Source: Hippophae tibetana
Taxonomy: Eukaryota > Streptophyta > Magnoliopsida > Rosales > Elaeagnaceae
Assembly (NCBI GenBank): GCA_037013495.1
Contig: CM072801.1
Location: 21,231,501-21,295,500, forward strand
Length of the DNA stretch: 64,000 nucleotides
Direction: 5' to 3'
The notes under the pieces: generated by a model
The model's input: the letters and a program-made list of their open reading frames with translations, nothing else
Told to the model about the DNA's origin: nothing
Database searches by the model: none
Translations under genes and position numbers: made by a program
In this document: one piece after another, positions 1-12,058 of the stretch
Layout of the letters: every line of letters starts with the position of its first letter
How positions within the stretch are numbered: position 1 is the first letter of the stretch

Positions 1-1722
1 AGTATCTTTAAATCCAGTCTTACTTTAATTCCATCCTTTATTTTTCTAGGTATATTAAGTAAATTACCAATCAAGCTCTCACTTACATTTTTATCAATGT
101 GCATGACATATAAGATGTGATGAATGTGTAAGTCTTTCCAATAAGGTAATTCCTAAAATATTGATTTTTTATTCCAACAACCATGGTAAGTCGGTTCAAA
201 CTCTTTTTCATTTTCACTCATTTCATTAGTTGACCTCTTTCGTTTCCTTACCTTAGTGAATTTTTTTTCATCTTTCCATATCGTTTGAATGTCATACCAT
301 TCAATTGCTTTATATCTCAACACCTCGTAAAGGTCGGGTTGCATGATCATGATCTTCTTCACCAGATGGAAAAAATCTTCTATGTCTTCTATAAGACATC
401 TTTCTTCCATGAACAAGATAAGTTGTAGAAGTTCCATCACTACATATAGGGCATCCCTTGTAACCTTTTTTTGCATGTCCTAATAAGTTTCCATAGGCAG
501 GAAAATCATTAATTGTCCATAAAGGAACCCCCTTCAAGTTAAAGTGTTCTTTATGTGCATCATAAAAATTTACACCATCATTCCACAACGTCTTTAAATC
601 ATCCATCAGAGGCTACAAATATACATCAATATCAACACTAGGTTGTTTCGGTCATGAGATCAATAATGTTAACATCACGAATTTTCTTTTCATACACAAT
701 GAGGGAGGAAGGTTGTATGTTACCATAATTACTAGCCAACAACTATATATACTACTAAGGGAACTATATGGATTAATTCCATCAACAATAATGGCAAGAT
801 GAAGATTGCGCGGATCAGAAGCAAATTAAGGAGATAAATTATCTACTACTTTCTAATTTGGAGAATCACAAGGATGACGTAGCACCATATCATCAGATCG
901 ATTATATGAATGCCAAGTCAACATCTTTGATGTCTCTTTACTTTTGAACAACCTTTAAAAGCGAGGAATTGGAGAAAAGTACCAAAGAACCTTTGCAGAC
1001 ACACCTTTCTTATGTGTTGTCTCATTTGTACCATGCTTTTATCTCGATTCTTTACACATCGGACAATCATCTAATGTCTCGTATTCTTTTCTATAAAGAA
1101 TGCTTTCATTTGGACAAGCATAAATCTTATGATATTCCATGCCAAATTGACTAAGAGATTTCTTCACTTCATACATTAAAGATGGAAATTCAATACCCTA
1201 AGGAAACATATCGACCAGTAGATTTAGTAATTTTGTGAATCCCTTGTCAAAAAAACCATGTTTTGCCTGCATATTGTACAACTGAACCAATCCCGATATT
1301 TTAGTGTATTTTTTGAATTTTAGATACAACGATTTTTCAGCACCTTTTAGAATTTTTTTAAAGGTTTCAGGATCATTCTCACGTAGTTCATCTTCAATAC
1401 CATGAAACATATTTTCTGTCTCTACATTATGATAAGATATATGTAATCCATTCACATTCTTATTTATCTCTTCCCTATGAGTATTATCAATATTTTCTCC
1501 ATGATAATACCAACATTTATAGCTCAAAAGAATACCACTACGGATAAGGTAATACTTAACCTCGTCAAATTCATGAAATCACTCATTTTTACATTTAACA
1601 CATGGACATTGAATCATACTAATTCCAGTATTACTATTTCTACAAGCAAATTCCATAAAACTTTCAACTCCAAAAATGTAGTCCCGCTCCATTCTACACT
1701 TTAACATCCAAGATTTTTCCAT
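1..1722 (-). pseudogene. CACTA TNP2-type transposase, N-terminal part, broken
   Basis: The likely start is the ATG at 1722-1720, beginning MEKSWMLKCRMERDY. The first 65 or so residues resemble the transposase-associated domain of plant CACTA proteins, including a CPCVKCKNE zinc-type motif and a YKCWYYHGE motif near 1500. A second block (1527-1198) carries DAEKPLY-like and LVQLYNMQAKHG-like segments typical of these proteins. The region around 1150-640 has a CPNESILYRKEYETLDDCPMC-type motif split by stops, and a WHSYNRSDDMVLRHP segment. At 606-310 lies a TNP2 core with LWTINDFPAYGNLLG and KGCPICSDGT, and at 476-153 a further piece in another frame. In-frame stops and at least one frameshift near 470-310 make it a pseudogene. 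The C-terminal part is beyond the window. Confidence 0.85.
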
Positions 1723-2451
1723 TTCTATTAATGACATTAATTAAGCATATTAATTATGTATCAAATCAATATATTTCAAGTATTATTATATATAAATTCC
1801 CTAATTATTAGAATATATACCAAAACATACATAATACAAATCATTTATCATTTTAATCATATTATAATTTTATTACTTTTACTTAATAAAATATAATTAT
1901 TTATATGTAAATAAATTTATCCACGTACAGTAAATATTATAGTCCCTTAAACCCACAACATGCATATATTATTTTTCACAGAAAATAAGCCAAACATATA
2001 ATAACAAGTATAATAAAAAACATACATAAATCAAAAATTTATAAAAAAAAATAAAGCAAATTGAATAATAAATGTGTAGGATTAATATAAATACTTACAA
2101 GAGTAAATGAAGTGACTAAATGAAGGAAATGAAGAAGAAATAAGTGTTTTGTAAGTGAGAATAAGTGAGAAAATGGGTATAAAAAATTTGAGTATTTCAC
2201 TCAAAAAAATAAGTGATATGAAAGATAATGAGAAGAGGAATATAACCCATAAAACGGAATTGGAAATGGTGGTCGGAGGTGGCCGAAAAATGAAAAAGAG
2301 TGGAGGGTGAGCTCGGTTTTGGGCGAAGGGGGTTGGTGCATAAATTGAAATTTTGAATTCTACTGGCGAAGAAGAGAAAAGAGAAACAGTAATAAACGTG
2401 TGGATACCATCGATTGATGTGTCGAACCGACGATACATATGGACATAGCGT

Positions 2452-2595
2452 TGGTTCACCACGTCAATCGACGCTACGTCCTACGTGGATAGCATTGGTT
2501 CTACACTGAACTAACTTTAAATTAATTATAAGTCAGTTTTTTCCAAAAACTAACTTTACATATCGAGTTAAATACCCCTTTTCTAGTATTGTTTA
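2452..2595 (-). repeat. CACTA subterminal repeat, inner copy
   Basis: First of two direct repeats near the element end. It shares the segments GCTACGTCCTACGTGGATAG and AACTTTAAATTMATTATAAG with the copy at 2799-2943. It ends in a decayed terminus-like sequence (minus strand CAATACTAGAAAAGGGG), so it resembles a second internal copy of the transposon end. A partial third copy of the ACGT-rich motif lies at 2395-2460. Confidence 0.8.
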
Positions 2596-2798
2596 CTATG
2601 TTAGTGGAGAGCTTTGCTTGCATTATATACAGAGTTTTATGCTTCTCAATTCTAGCCACTACTATGGAGCTTTTTGTAAGTTTCCATTTTAAAGAGTCAA
2701 ATAAAATAATAATTGACCTAAAAAAACATTGTACCTAAAAAAAATTCAATTGTAAACTGCATTTTTTAATAAAAAAAAAATACATGTAGGACGTAGCA

Positions 2799-2943
2799 TC
2801 GGTTCACCATGTCAATCAATGCTACGTCCTACGTGGATAGAGTCGATTCTACATCGAACCGACTTTAAATTCATTATAAGTTAGTTTTTTTTTCCAAAAA
2901 CCAAGTTTACATATCGACTTAAATACCCTTTTTTGTAGTAGTG
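2799..2943 (-). repeat. CACTA terminal and subterminal region, outer copy
   Basis: Outer copy of the direct repeat at 2452-2595. It ends at 2943 with the intact CACTACTAC terminus read on the minus strand. The 200 bp between the copies is AT-rich and has no coding signal. Confidence 0.8.
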
Positions 2944-3339
2944 TACCATGTCACATAATCAAAGTTAGAGCCAAAAGCCAAGAAAACTATTTTTTTTGGG
3001 CTCCTTTCTAGTTCTAAAAGATATCGCCTATAATGCCTTGAAACGAAAAATATAATCTTTAGCATCGTTGTTATCTTTGATGAATATGCCTTGTTGAGAA
3101 AGGTAACTGAGAAGATCGATGGAACATTGCAGTAAGTGAAGCAAACTGCAAAAAAAGTGAAGTTTGAAAGTAGAATCGTTGACCTAGTTGGTAGAGATAA
3201 GATAGAAGCTAATACTCCATTGGGAGAAGATGAATAAAATGAAGAAGATGTTTTAACCCAATAACGTCCACAACAACGAGGACAAACTGCAGTTGATATG
3301 CCACGATGACAAAATGTCAAGGTGCTAGCACGATACAAG

Positions 3340-4920
3340 GATATGGAAGATCTACCTGCTCATTTTTAAGAATACTATGGCATGTGCACTTTTAGTTATG
3401 CATGATGATGTTCCTTCCACATATAAAGATGGAATCCGAATTCCTAAAGTTGAAAGATGAAAGGAAGCCATTGATGAAGAATTGTTATCCCTTTAGAAGA
3501 ATATGACATGAAAATTGATGCAACTACCTGTGGGCAAGAAGGAAATTGGTTGTAAATGCGCATACTCAAAGAAAGAAGGATTTACTAACAAAGTTTGTGT
3601 TTGCTACAAGGAAAAGTTGATGGCTAAAGTCTATGCTCAGAAGGAGAGAATCGATTATAATGAGGTATTTTCTCCAATTGTAAAGCATTTCTCAATTAGA
3701 AATTTATTGGCCTTAGTAGCACATTTGAATTTGGAACTAGTTCAATTTGATATGAAAACCACATTTATACATGGTGACTTGTAAGAGGACATCTATATGA
3801 TTAGCCAAAAGGGTTTAATGTTGCTAGTAAAAAGAATTGAGTTTGCAAGCTGAGAAAATTGTTGTATGGATTGAAGCGATCTTTGAGGCAGTGGTACAAA
3901 AGATTTGATTAATTTATGTTATACTAGAAGTACACTAGAAGCACATATGATCATTGTGTGTATTTTTGCAAGCTACAAGATAAGTCTTTCATCTATCTTC
4001 TATTGTATGTCGATGATACGTTGATTGCATCAAAGAGCCAAGAAGAAATTGAGATGAAAGATCTGGGAGAAGCCAAGAAGATTCTTGGCTTAGAGATAAG
4101 TAGAGATAAGAAAAATGGGAAGCTTTGTTTGACCTAGAGTCAATATTTGAAGAAGTTGTTACACCACTTTGGTATGAATAAACAAACAAAACCTGTAAGT
4201 AGTCCAATTGTCTCCTAAGAATGATCCATAATGAGAATACATGGTAAAGATATTGTATGCTAATGCAGTTGGTATCTTGATGTATACAATGGTGTGTACG
4301 AGACCTGACATTTCACATGTAGTTGGAGTTGTAAGCAGGTACATGCATAATCTTAGTAAAGGACATTGGTTGGCTGTGAAATGGATTCTATGGTATATTC
4401 TAAATACTATAGATTTTGGTTTAGTATTTGAGCAGGATAATATTTTTGGTCAATGTGTAGTCGGATATTGTGATTCTAACTATGTTGGAGATTTAGATAA
4501 GCATCAGTCAACTACCAGTTATGTGTTTACTCTTACTAGAGCACCAGTCAGTTGGAAGTTTACCTTACAGTCCACAATTGCTTTGTCTACTATAGGGGTA
4601 TAGTATATGGAAAATACAGAGGTTGTGAAGGAAACTTTTTGTTTATGAGGATTGCTTGAAGATTTGGGAGTTGGTCAAAAGCATATTAAGATGTTTGTGA
4701 CAGTCAAAGTACTATTCATTTAGCAAAAAACCAAGTTTACCATACACGTAAAAGACACGTTGATGTTGATTATCATTTCGTGCGAGAGATTATTGAAGAA
4801 GGTGGAGTACTAATTTAGAAGATTAATACTAGAGAGAATCCTTCAAATATGATGACCAAGGTGGTGATAGAAATCAAGTTCAAACGTTGTTTAGACTTGA
4901 TTAATATCCTACAAATTTGA
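3340..4920 (+). pseudogene. TNT1-like Ty1/copia pol remnant (RT and RNase H)
   Basis: The frame starts near 3385 (LLVMHDDVPSTYKDG) and continues through the reverse transcriptase N-terminus: PVGKKEIGCK, KVYAQKERIDYNEVFSPIVK, LVQFDMKTTFIHGDL (3515-3784). A YVDDTLIASKSQEE segment follows at 3997-4040. The stretch after it is shortened compared with other copia proteins, running almost directly into MKDLGEAKKILGLEIS. RNase H follows at 4240-4900: TRPDISHVVGVVSRYM, GYCDSNYVGDLDKHQSTTSY, and a HTRKRHVDVDYHFVRE-like segment at 4740-4790. Several stops (for example 3782, 3851, 4133, 4602) and frameshifts make it non-functional. It belongs to the TNT1/Tork-type group by the VKHFSIRNLLALVA motif. Gag, protease and most of integrase are not recognisable between 2944 and 3380. 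Confidence 0.85.
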
Positions 4921-4995
4921 GTTGGCACTGGCATCACTAATCTAGAGATTGAAGAAATCATTTAAGAATAACTAAGTCGCTAAATGGAGATTTTT

Positions 4996-5333
4996 TGTAT
5001 AGCTCCTTGATGAGCAATTTGAAAAAGTCCCACATGGATTAGGAACTATGATGGGTGTTGTATTTTGGGCTATAAATAAAGCCCCCTTCTCCACTTTGAA
5101 AGCATCCTAAAATTTGTCTATATTTCTCTTTTTTGTAAGCGTAATTGATTAGCCCAATTTTGCTCAATTAGTTCTAATTTTTGAGTTCATCCAATTTGAA
5201 TATTGTGGAAATGTGGTCAACGATACCCGAGGACATAGGTAACATTTATACTGAACCTCGTTAAATTTCTGGTGTTTTTATTGTTCTACTTTAATATTTG
5301 CTTTAGTTTCCTTTAGAATTATATTTCCAATAG
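4996..5333 (+). repeat. 3' LTR of the TNT1-like copia remnant
   Basis: It follows the RNase H end after a purine-rich tract (AAATGGAGA, 4983-4990) that probably served as the PPT. The sequence holds a TATA box (TATAAATAAA, 5071-5080), and CTGAACCTCGTTAAATTTCTGG (split around 5260), a motif common in LTR ends of this group. It starts TGTATAG and ends near TTCCAATA, a decayed CA end. The 5' LTR is not in the window. Boundaries are approximate. Confidence 0.65.
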
Positions 5334-5800
5334 CATTATTTTTTTGGGCTAATTTGAGTTTTATTTATTTAAATCATAGTATTTTTAAATAGTAACTACT
5401 TAGAATAGGAAAAATATACCCGATTTTCTCAATAGAAACTATTTAAGAACTTTATCAAAATAAATCTTATCTCAAAAACCACAACCTAAATTCGGCAAAC
5501 AATTTCTTCAAAGAAAATCTATTGATAAAATAAAAACATATGATACACGAATTGCATGCACAAATAAGGGAGGAAACTAAAAACAACACAATTGAAATCG
5601 TAATCAAGAAACAACATAAAATAAATGCAATGATGAAATAGAGCGATGAAATAAAATCAAATTTGTACCTTGATAGAATTATCCTAAGGCTCACATCTTC
5701 CTCGTTAATGTTAATAGTGGTTGACAACACCATTCACCAATTTCATAAATTACGAGAATTAGCAGTTTGATGCTCATAAATCTTTGATCTAGCTCATTAT
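5334..5800. other. Intergenic, AT-rich
   Basis: No coding region or RNA gene was recognised. The minus-strand open frame at 5467-5733 has only low-complexity hydrophobic content and no family features. Confidence 0.5.
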
Positions 5801-6330
5801 TGGCGACGATATGCTTAACCAAGAGAAGATATAATGGAGATCGACGTGCTGACTAAGTTGATGTTCTCAAATATTCTCAAGATTCTTTGCAAGAAATTGA
5901 TTGTCCAATGACTAAGGTAAAGACAAAGAGGATGAAAGAATATTTTTAAGGCTTGATCATGAAAGCGCAATACAAAAAGGTTGTGTTAGAAGAATCTAAA
6001 ACTAAATTCAAGGATTCTAAATAGATTTGGAAGATCAAGTTTAATTTAAGGATTAATTTAGGAAGAAATTTAATTTTTAATTAATTGTGGGCCTTTTATG
6101 TTTTATTTATCATAAGTCATTTTAGTCTTTTATTTTTTAAGGATTGATTAGGCCCAATCCACAACTAAATAGGTCCATTTTGTTTAGGGTTTGTTGCTCA
6201 TAAAAAGTAGTAGCCATGTAGTTTATGGGCATAACATTTTATCATTTATCAAGTTTATTTCAGAAAACTTTTTGTTTTTTCTTCTTGTGTTCTTAATTAA
6301 ATTCTTGAATTCGACTTATCAAAATGAGTG
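5800..6330 (+). pseudogene. Probable retrotransposon 3' end remnant
   Basis: The plus strand around 5905-6000 reads DCPMTKVKTKRMKEYF then LIMKAQYKKVVLEESK. This resembles the C-terminal polyprotein end, after integrase, seen in some plant Ty3/gypsy elements (PMTRARAKR-type). The following 300 bp has the low-complexity, pyrimidine-ending look of an LTR or 3' UTR (GGTTTGTTGCTCATAAAAAG near 6190). No PBS, LTR pair or catalytic domain is visible, so the assignment is an inference. Confidence 0.35.
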
Positions 6331-6409
6331 ATCTTCATTTATGGGACATTAACATGCCATAGAAAAAAAGATGTTGGAATGAAGAAGGAAAGAGCAGCTG
6401 GAATGAAAT

Positions 6410-6860
6410 TTAAAATTAAACGAGTCTAAATAATCATAATAAACTTAAATAATGTTCAATTAGACGACGTTAAATGTGAAATGATGAATTAGAATTTTTT
6501 TAATAATAAAATATATAAGCTTGATATAAGAAATGTTATTTTTGTAGTTACAAGTTTTAAGCATATTATTTTTGTTGTCTTCCTAATTTTAGGACAATTG
6601 CATAAAAAATAATCTTACAACTTATAACAACAAAATAATATTTCAATAAAATTGATCGAAACCTAATTAATCAGAATTTAATATTAAATATGTTTAAATG
6701 GTTGAAGCTTAACTTAAGTGATGTCAAACTTGACAACGTTCAATATGAAATTTTTAAGGTTGTGAACTTATTTTTTAGTAAAATATACGAATTGAATATA
6801 AAAGATGTTATTTTCATGGTTACGATTCAAGTACTAATTAATATAATAAAGAATTCTTAT
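6410..6860. repeat. Imperfect tandem duplication of AT-rich sequence
   Basis: Segments at about 6410-6560 and 6680-6830 resemble each other: TTCAATWW..GAC(A)ACGTT..AATRTGAAAT, then TATAAAAGATGTTATTTT and a TTACGA/TTACAA end. Both look like members of an AT-rich noncoding repeat, also partly similar to 45250-45340. No coding function is apparent; the small plus-strand frame at 6690-6968 lies inside the repeat and is not credible. Confidence 0.4.
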
Positions 6861-6935
6861 GTTATTATTGTTACAATAGTAGACTTAACTTTGACATTAT
6901 TACCCTCAATGATGAATATTATAGGAACTGTCATG

Positions 6936-8344
6936 TGTAAGGTTTATGTGTGTTGGCGATATCCGTGAACAAAACATTTAAATGTAATTTATTTTCTAGG
7001 TGCGTTCTCAAGATCACTATTCAAATCTACTGAACTCTATATCCATATATTTCAAGTATATACTTGTTTTTCATATTAGACACATAGAAATATTTAGTAT
7101 ACATGTTGTTTGATCGATCAAGTAATGAATAGATTGATTAAGTATCGATCATATATGATATATGTTCTCTTGAGTTGATTTTAAAATTAGGGTAGATTGA
7201 TCAAAGTTGGATTCGATCTATCGAGGGCTAGATCGATCCAGAATCGATCACATTCGATCTACCTGATCTTGGGTTTTTATTTTTCATAGTTTGGAATGGT
7301 CGAGATTGGTTTAGATAGATCGATCATTTTTTAATCGTTGCCTAAATAGATCGAAAAGGGTTTCGATCGATTGACCTTATTGGTTTGATTGATCAAGCTT
7401 GACCTAAATCGATCGAGCAACTAGAGCTTCAACTTTAACCTAGTTTTTTACTTTAGCCAAACTTTTCAATTATCATATTGTCTCTATTATTTACTGATAT
7501 ATCATTATTTAATAGACAAATTTGTAATTGGATTTTAACCTAGGATTAGGGCTTCAATATTTCCTATATAAAGAACATAATGCTTCATATTTTAATTAAC
7601 CACACTCATTATAATTTACTAATTGTTTATATGCTCTCACACACACTCTCTCTTAAAATATTTTGTAAAAACAAGGTCATATTTGTTTAGGCTTCTTTCT
7701 TTAATTAATCTATCAAACATTAGTGGTTGTGTTTGATTAAATAATAAACCTATTTAATTTATGATATTTTGATTATATGTTCATATGGTTTTTTCTTTAT
7801 TGTGTTCTTGAATGCTTGGATTAAATAATTGTGTTTGTAATATCATATTTATTTCATTTGATTATTTAACTTTAAAGAAGCTATCTTTCTTGAACATGTA
7901 CTTAATCTTTTTGTTTCAGGGTTATTAGATGATTTAAAATAACTGATATATTCTTTAATCTTCTAGCTAAGGTTATTCATTATTAAATATATACTAGGAT
8001 ACACTTTACACTTGTGTTATTGTGCTAACATTTTAGGTGATTATTGAACGGGTTTGATTGCTTGTGTGACTCGAATTTATCATAACGTTGGTCTGGATCC
8101 GAACACTTTTCTTGTGGAGACCATGAAGGAAAGTAATGGCTTGTAAGTAGATTACTTAGAGGCATTATCTTGGAGGGTAGTTTAAGTTCTTGCCTTGAAA
8201 TTGAACTTTATTTCCATTATAAATAGTTAGGGGATTCAATGGACGCTGGCTTTCCTCTTAGATCATTGGAATGGCTTAGGCATAATTTAATTAATTACCT
8301 ATTCATCCTATTTAGTGAATTAGATCAATAACTAAAATTTTTCA
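6936..8344 (+). repeat. 5' LTR of the Sirevirus-like element (1409 bp)
   Basis: Begins TGTAAGGTTTATGTGTG and ends ACTAAAATTTTTCA. It contains many GATCGATC motifs (7100-7420), a possible TATA region (TTTCCTATATAAAGAAC, 7559-7575) and CT-rich tracts downstream (CTCTCACACACACTCTCTC near 7634). Matches the 3' LTR along most of its length, but has about 375 bp (roughly 7720-8095) and a further block near 8160-8280 that are missing or changed in the 3' LTR. Confidence 0.85.
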
Positions 8345-8346
8345 TT

Positions 8347-8361
8347 TGGTATCAGAGTGGG
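8347..8361 (+). promoter_or_regulatory. Primer-binding site of the Sirevirus-like element
   Basis: TGGTATCAGAGTGGG lies 2 nt after the 5' LTR. It matches the 3' end complement of plant initiator methionine tRNA (TGGTATCAGAGC), with change only at its distal end. Confidence 0.85.
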
Positions 8362-8461
8362 TCATTAGATATACTTAGTGTATGCCTAGAATCTAGTTAT
8401 AGATCATTTGAGATAGGGTTATTCTACAACCCATTGTTATTTCTTTATTGGGTTTAACTAC

Positions 8462-10170
8462 CCATATTGGAAGGCTCATATGAGAGTCTTTTTATGTTCT
8501 ATGGATGAAAGTGTCTAAAACTTTATTATTTGTGGTTGGAAACCACTTACGGTAACCAAAGATAATATTGTTACTCTTAAGCCTAGGAACATGTAGACCA
8601 CCGAAGATAAAATTGGTAATAATTGCAACCAAAAAGGAATTAATGTTATCTTTAGTGTTGTATCTGCTAATGAGTTTTGTCAAATCTCTAATGTTGATAC
8701 TGCTAAGAATGTTTGGGATATTTTAGAGGATACCCATAAGGGCACAACATAAGTTAAATGCATTAAACTTTGCATGTTTTCTACTCAATTTGAAAACCTT
8801 AAGTTGAAAGAAAATGAGACTTTTTCTAAATTTTATGTCAAAACTATATGATATTACTAACATATTTGTTAATGTTGGAGAGAAATTTGGTGTTTTTAGG
8901 ATTGTTTGAAAGATTCGTTGCTCACTACTAGATCACTTCTATGCAAAGGTCATTATCATTGATGAAATCAAGGATGTGACACCATTAAAATAGAGGAACT
9001 CATTGACTCACTTTAAACTTTTGATATGAGTGTTTAAACCCCTACAAATAACAAAGATATCATTTTCAAAATCACCATGATTGATAATAGTGATAATGAA
9101 AATGATGAGAATGATGAGGAATTGAAACTCTTAGCCTAAAGAATCAAGCAAATCTTTAATCAGAACAATTCACAGAGTAACTAACAATCAAGCCATTCAA
9201 AAGATCAGAATCCAATAGAACTCAAACCTATGAGTTTCTAAGGTAAGAAAACTAAACCTACTGACCTAGTTGTTTTGAATGCAATAGGATTCTTCATATT
9301 ACATTTGAGTATGCTAACAAAAATAAAAGAACTAGAAGATTTTTTAATGTTACCTTTAGCGACTAAAAAGTGATGACTCAAAATATTGTGACACCAACTA
9401 CTTGGGATTTATTGCAACTACTAGTGGATACTCTAGTAAATCTGACATTAATTCAGACTATAAGGAAAGTGATTCTAAATTCCTAATTAATAAATTTAAT
9501 ACAAATTATATTAATGAATTGTTCATTGATTTATTTAGCAATAAGAGACAATGATAAGTTACTAGTAGAAGTAACCAAATTAAATAATAAACCTAAATCC
9601 TATTAAATTAATTCCTTAATCTTAGAAAAAGAAAATATTGAGCTATCTGAACATGCTAATATTTTGAATACAAGTATTCTAGATCTTAAATAGGAAAACA
9701 AAAATATAGTGTAGGAACTTGGAGAATCAAAAGAAGTTGCAAAAAGGTTAATCATTATAGCTGAAAGGCTAAACAAAGTTATTGACTATGAAAAACCTCT
9801 TGTAGACTAGATAGGGATAGGTTATGTAGATATGTACTCTATGCCATCATCTTCAAAAATAACTCAGTTTATAAAATCTTCTAACCCTTCTTCACATGAT
9901 ACATGTGTCATTGATTATAAGGATAAGAGCTACACTTATTTAGTATCAAAAACCACATATGTAAGGCCTTCTAAGTCTACTTCTATAGTTACTATTTATT
10001 CACAAAGAGTTATACCTATAAATTAAAAAATTGTTAAGTTTGTGCTTGTCTGTAATCATTGTGATAAGAAATGTCATATTAGGTCTAAGTGTAGATTTTT
10101 GATGAGTGCTCATAAATTTAATAATTCGTTCCACACTTATAATTATAAGACTCATTATCATCATCCATTT
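8462..10170 (+). pseudogene. Sirevirus-like gag, broken
   Basis: Recognisable stretches, in several frames: a GYESLFMF / LKLYYLWLETTY-like start near 8480; INVIFSVVSADEFCQISNVDTAKNVWDILEDTHKG at about 8640-8745; STQFENLKLKENETFSKFYVK at 8783-8845; and an acidic DNENDENDEELKLLA block at 9095-9135. These match, in order, the UBN2-type gag of Sirevirus-like copia elements. A degraded first zinc knuckle lies near 9275-9370. An intact CX2CX4HX4C knuckle (CNHCDKKCHIRSKC) lies at 10051-10092. Between them runs a lysine- and leucine-rich stretch like the coiled-coil region of these proteins. Numerous stops and frameshifts rule out a functional product. Confidence 0.8.
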
Positions 10171-10199
10171 ATGCATGTTGCATCATATTATAGGATGAA

Positions 10200-12046
10200 T
10201 GAAAATTAAATCATAGTAACATGTTCAAAAATTCTACTAGAAAGCAAGAAGTTGTTGATTCAAAAAAGCATGAAGTTCTTGATTCAAAAAAGCAAATGAA
10301 TTTTAAACTTTTAATTCTGGGACTATTTATCACCATCCTACCATGCATGTTGCATCTTCATTTAGGATAAATTAAAAATATAAAGGTAAGTCCAAGAATA
10401 TGCCAATGGTAATTTTCAATCTAAAGATATAAAGAAAATAAGATTCAATAAAGTTTGAGTTAGGAAATATTAACTATATTCAGTCACCTGACCATTATCT
10501 AATGTTCACCTAGGTACCTTTATTTGAGTGCTTAATTAATCTTAAGTGAGCATCTTTAGTTTTTTTGTCTATTTATTTTTATTTTTATTAATTGTTCTTT
10601 AGTTTAAAAAAAATGGAGTATTTGTTTTAACAATGACATGAATTTTACATACTACCTAATTTTTTTGGTTGACTTTACATTGTACACATAAGTATTTTTG
10701 ACTTGTGCATTTACGTATTTTCTTATATGTGTTTATCAATGTTGATAAAAACATACTCACACACTTCCTGAGCATAAATATGTATATCATGCTTGAATTT
10801 TATAATTGCTTATAGTAAGATTCTAGGACTTGAGCTAGCCTTGACCACAAAATTATGTTTGAGCTTTGTTTTTCACTTTCAAAAATTTTATTGTTGAGAG
10901 ATACCTAGTTTTGAGAGGTTACATAATATAATGTGTAAAGCTACCATAGTAAGTGGATATGGCTACCTCACAACTAGAGTGGAAGTCATCATATTAGATT
11001 TTTGGCTCATACATATTTCCTTTAAAAAATAATAAAGGAAAAGGTAAAATACAAAAGCAATTGCATGAAGAAGAAAAAGAGCCAAGAATGATTATATATA
11101 AAAAGGCGAAAATAAATAAGTGAATAACAAATCCCTCATCCAAAAAAGGGGGAATAACAAAATAATAATAATAAAAATTTTAAGTTCTCTCTTAATAGAT
11201 GATTTTATTTTGTGAAAATAAGGATTCAATTTCAGTTTTCTATAATAGGTGATATTTTTTATTTTTGGATCTTTTATGACTAGTCATAAATAAATAAATT
11301 GACATATTATTACATTTCAGACATGTATTTTACTTTTAAATGATTGTCAATATGTCACCGTATGTGCTAATATGTCTGTGTATTTTGTCTATGTACTTAC
11401 GATTTCAATAGAGATTCAAAATTTGAACAAGATTATTATCATCAATCGAATTTTATATCCTAATAATGTTTAAATAAGTTTACTACCTTCAATAACAAAG
11501 AAATATATATATATATATATCAGATTTTATAAATTTTTATTTTCTTCTACTTTAATAAGGGGAGTCATAAAACTTAGGTTGAGTTCTTTTATTACATGCA
11601 CTTATTCTTGCTAATATTGAATCTAAGTTTCAATGTTATATTACGTATTCATATAATAAAAAGAGAGATAGATAATTCACGTAAAGTACCTAAATGGAGA
11701 AATATTATTCAATGGAAGATATTGCACATAGGAGGAGAACACCTAAAATGTTCTATTCATTCAATATATCACACATAGGAGTAAACTTAATATTTAAATG
11801 TTCTATTTATAATTACTTACTGATTATTTTTGTTTCTTTGTTTTTTTGTTATTATATACACTGAACAAATAAACAATAAGTCTTTTGAGGCAAGTTATCT
11901 ACATATTTGTGTTTTCCCTTTTCAGTATACATATGAGTCGTCAAGATTTAGTTTCACCAGATCATAGGATAATTTCACCATGTAAAAATTCACTTTTCCT
12001 ATAAGTGTGATGTAAAGAGAGAGAGGTTTTATCATATGAATATAGC
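10200..12046. other. Non-coding internal region of the Sirevirus-like element
   Basis: About 1.8 kb between the gag remnant and the PPT. A short direct repeat (AAAAAAGCA..GAAGTT..TTGATTC) lies at 10235-10290, and an (AT)n run at 11503-11520. No pol domain was seen in any frame; the small frame at 11596-11778 has no family features. Confidence 0.6.
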
Positions 12047-12058
12047 AAAGGGGAAGAT
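12047..12058 (+). promoter_or_regulatory. Polypurine tract of the Sirevirus-like element
   Basis: AAAGGGGAAGAT lies immediately before the 3' LTR start at 12059. It fixes the LTR boundary and the plus orientation. Confidence 0.85.

Larger units (their letters stand above)
1..2943 (-). mobile_element. CACTA (En/Spm) DNA transposon, 5' part, truncated by window edge
   Basis: Seen: the minus strand starts at 2943 with CACTACTACAAAAAAGGG, a classic CACTA terminus. Inside it lie subterminal direct repeats (2452-2943), then a transposase reading frame on the same strand that runs off the left edge. Known: CACTA elements have short terminal inverted repeats beginning CACTA, subterminal repeats that bind the element's own proteins, and a TNP2-type transposase. 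The other terminus is outside the window, so neither the 3-bp target duplication nor the full length can be checked. The transposase frame is interrupted, so this copy is unlikely to be autonomous. Confidence 0.85.

Noticed and set aside
2082-2462. Minus-strand 126-codon frame upstream of the CACTA transposase
   Set aside because: Low-complexity Ser/Phe/Ile-rich translation in the subterminal repeat region; likely noncoding.
2919-3338. Minus-strand 139-codon frame
   Set aside because: Shadow of the decayed copia region on the plus strand, and it crosses the CACTA boundary.
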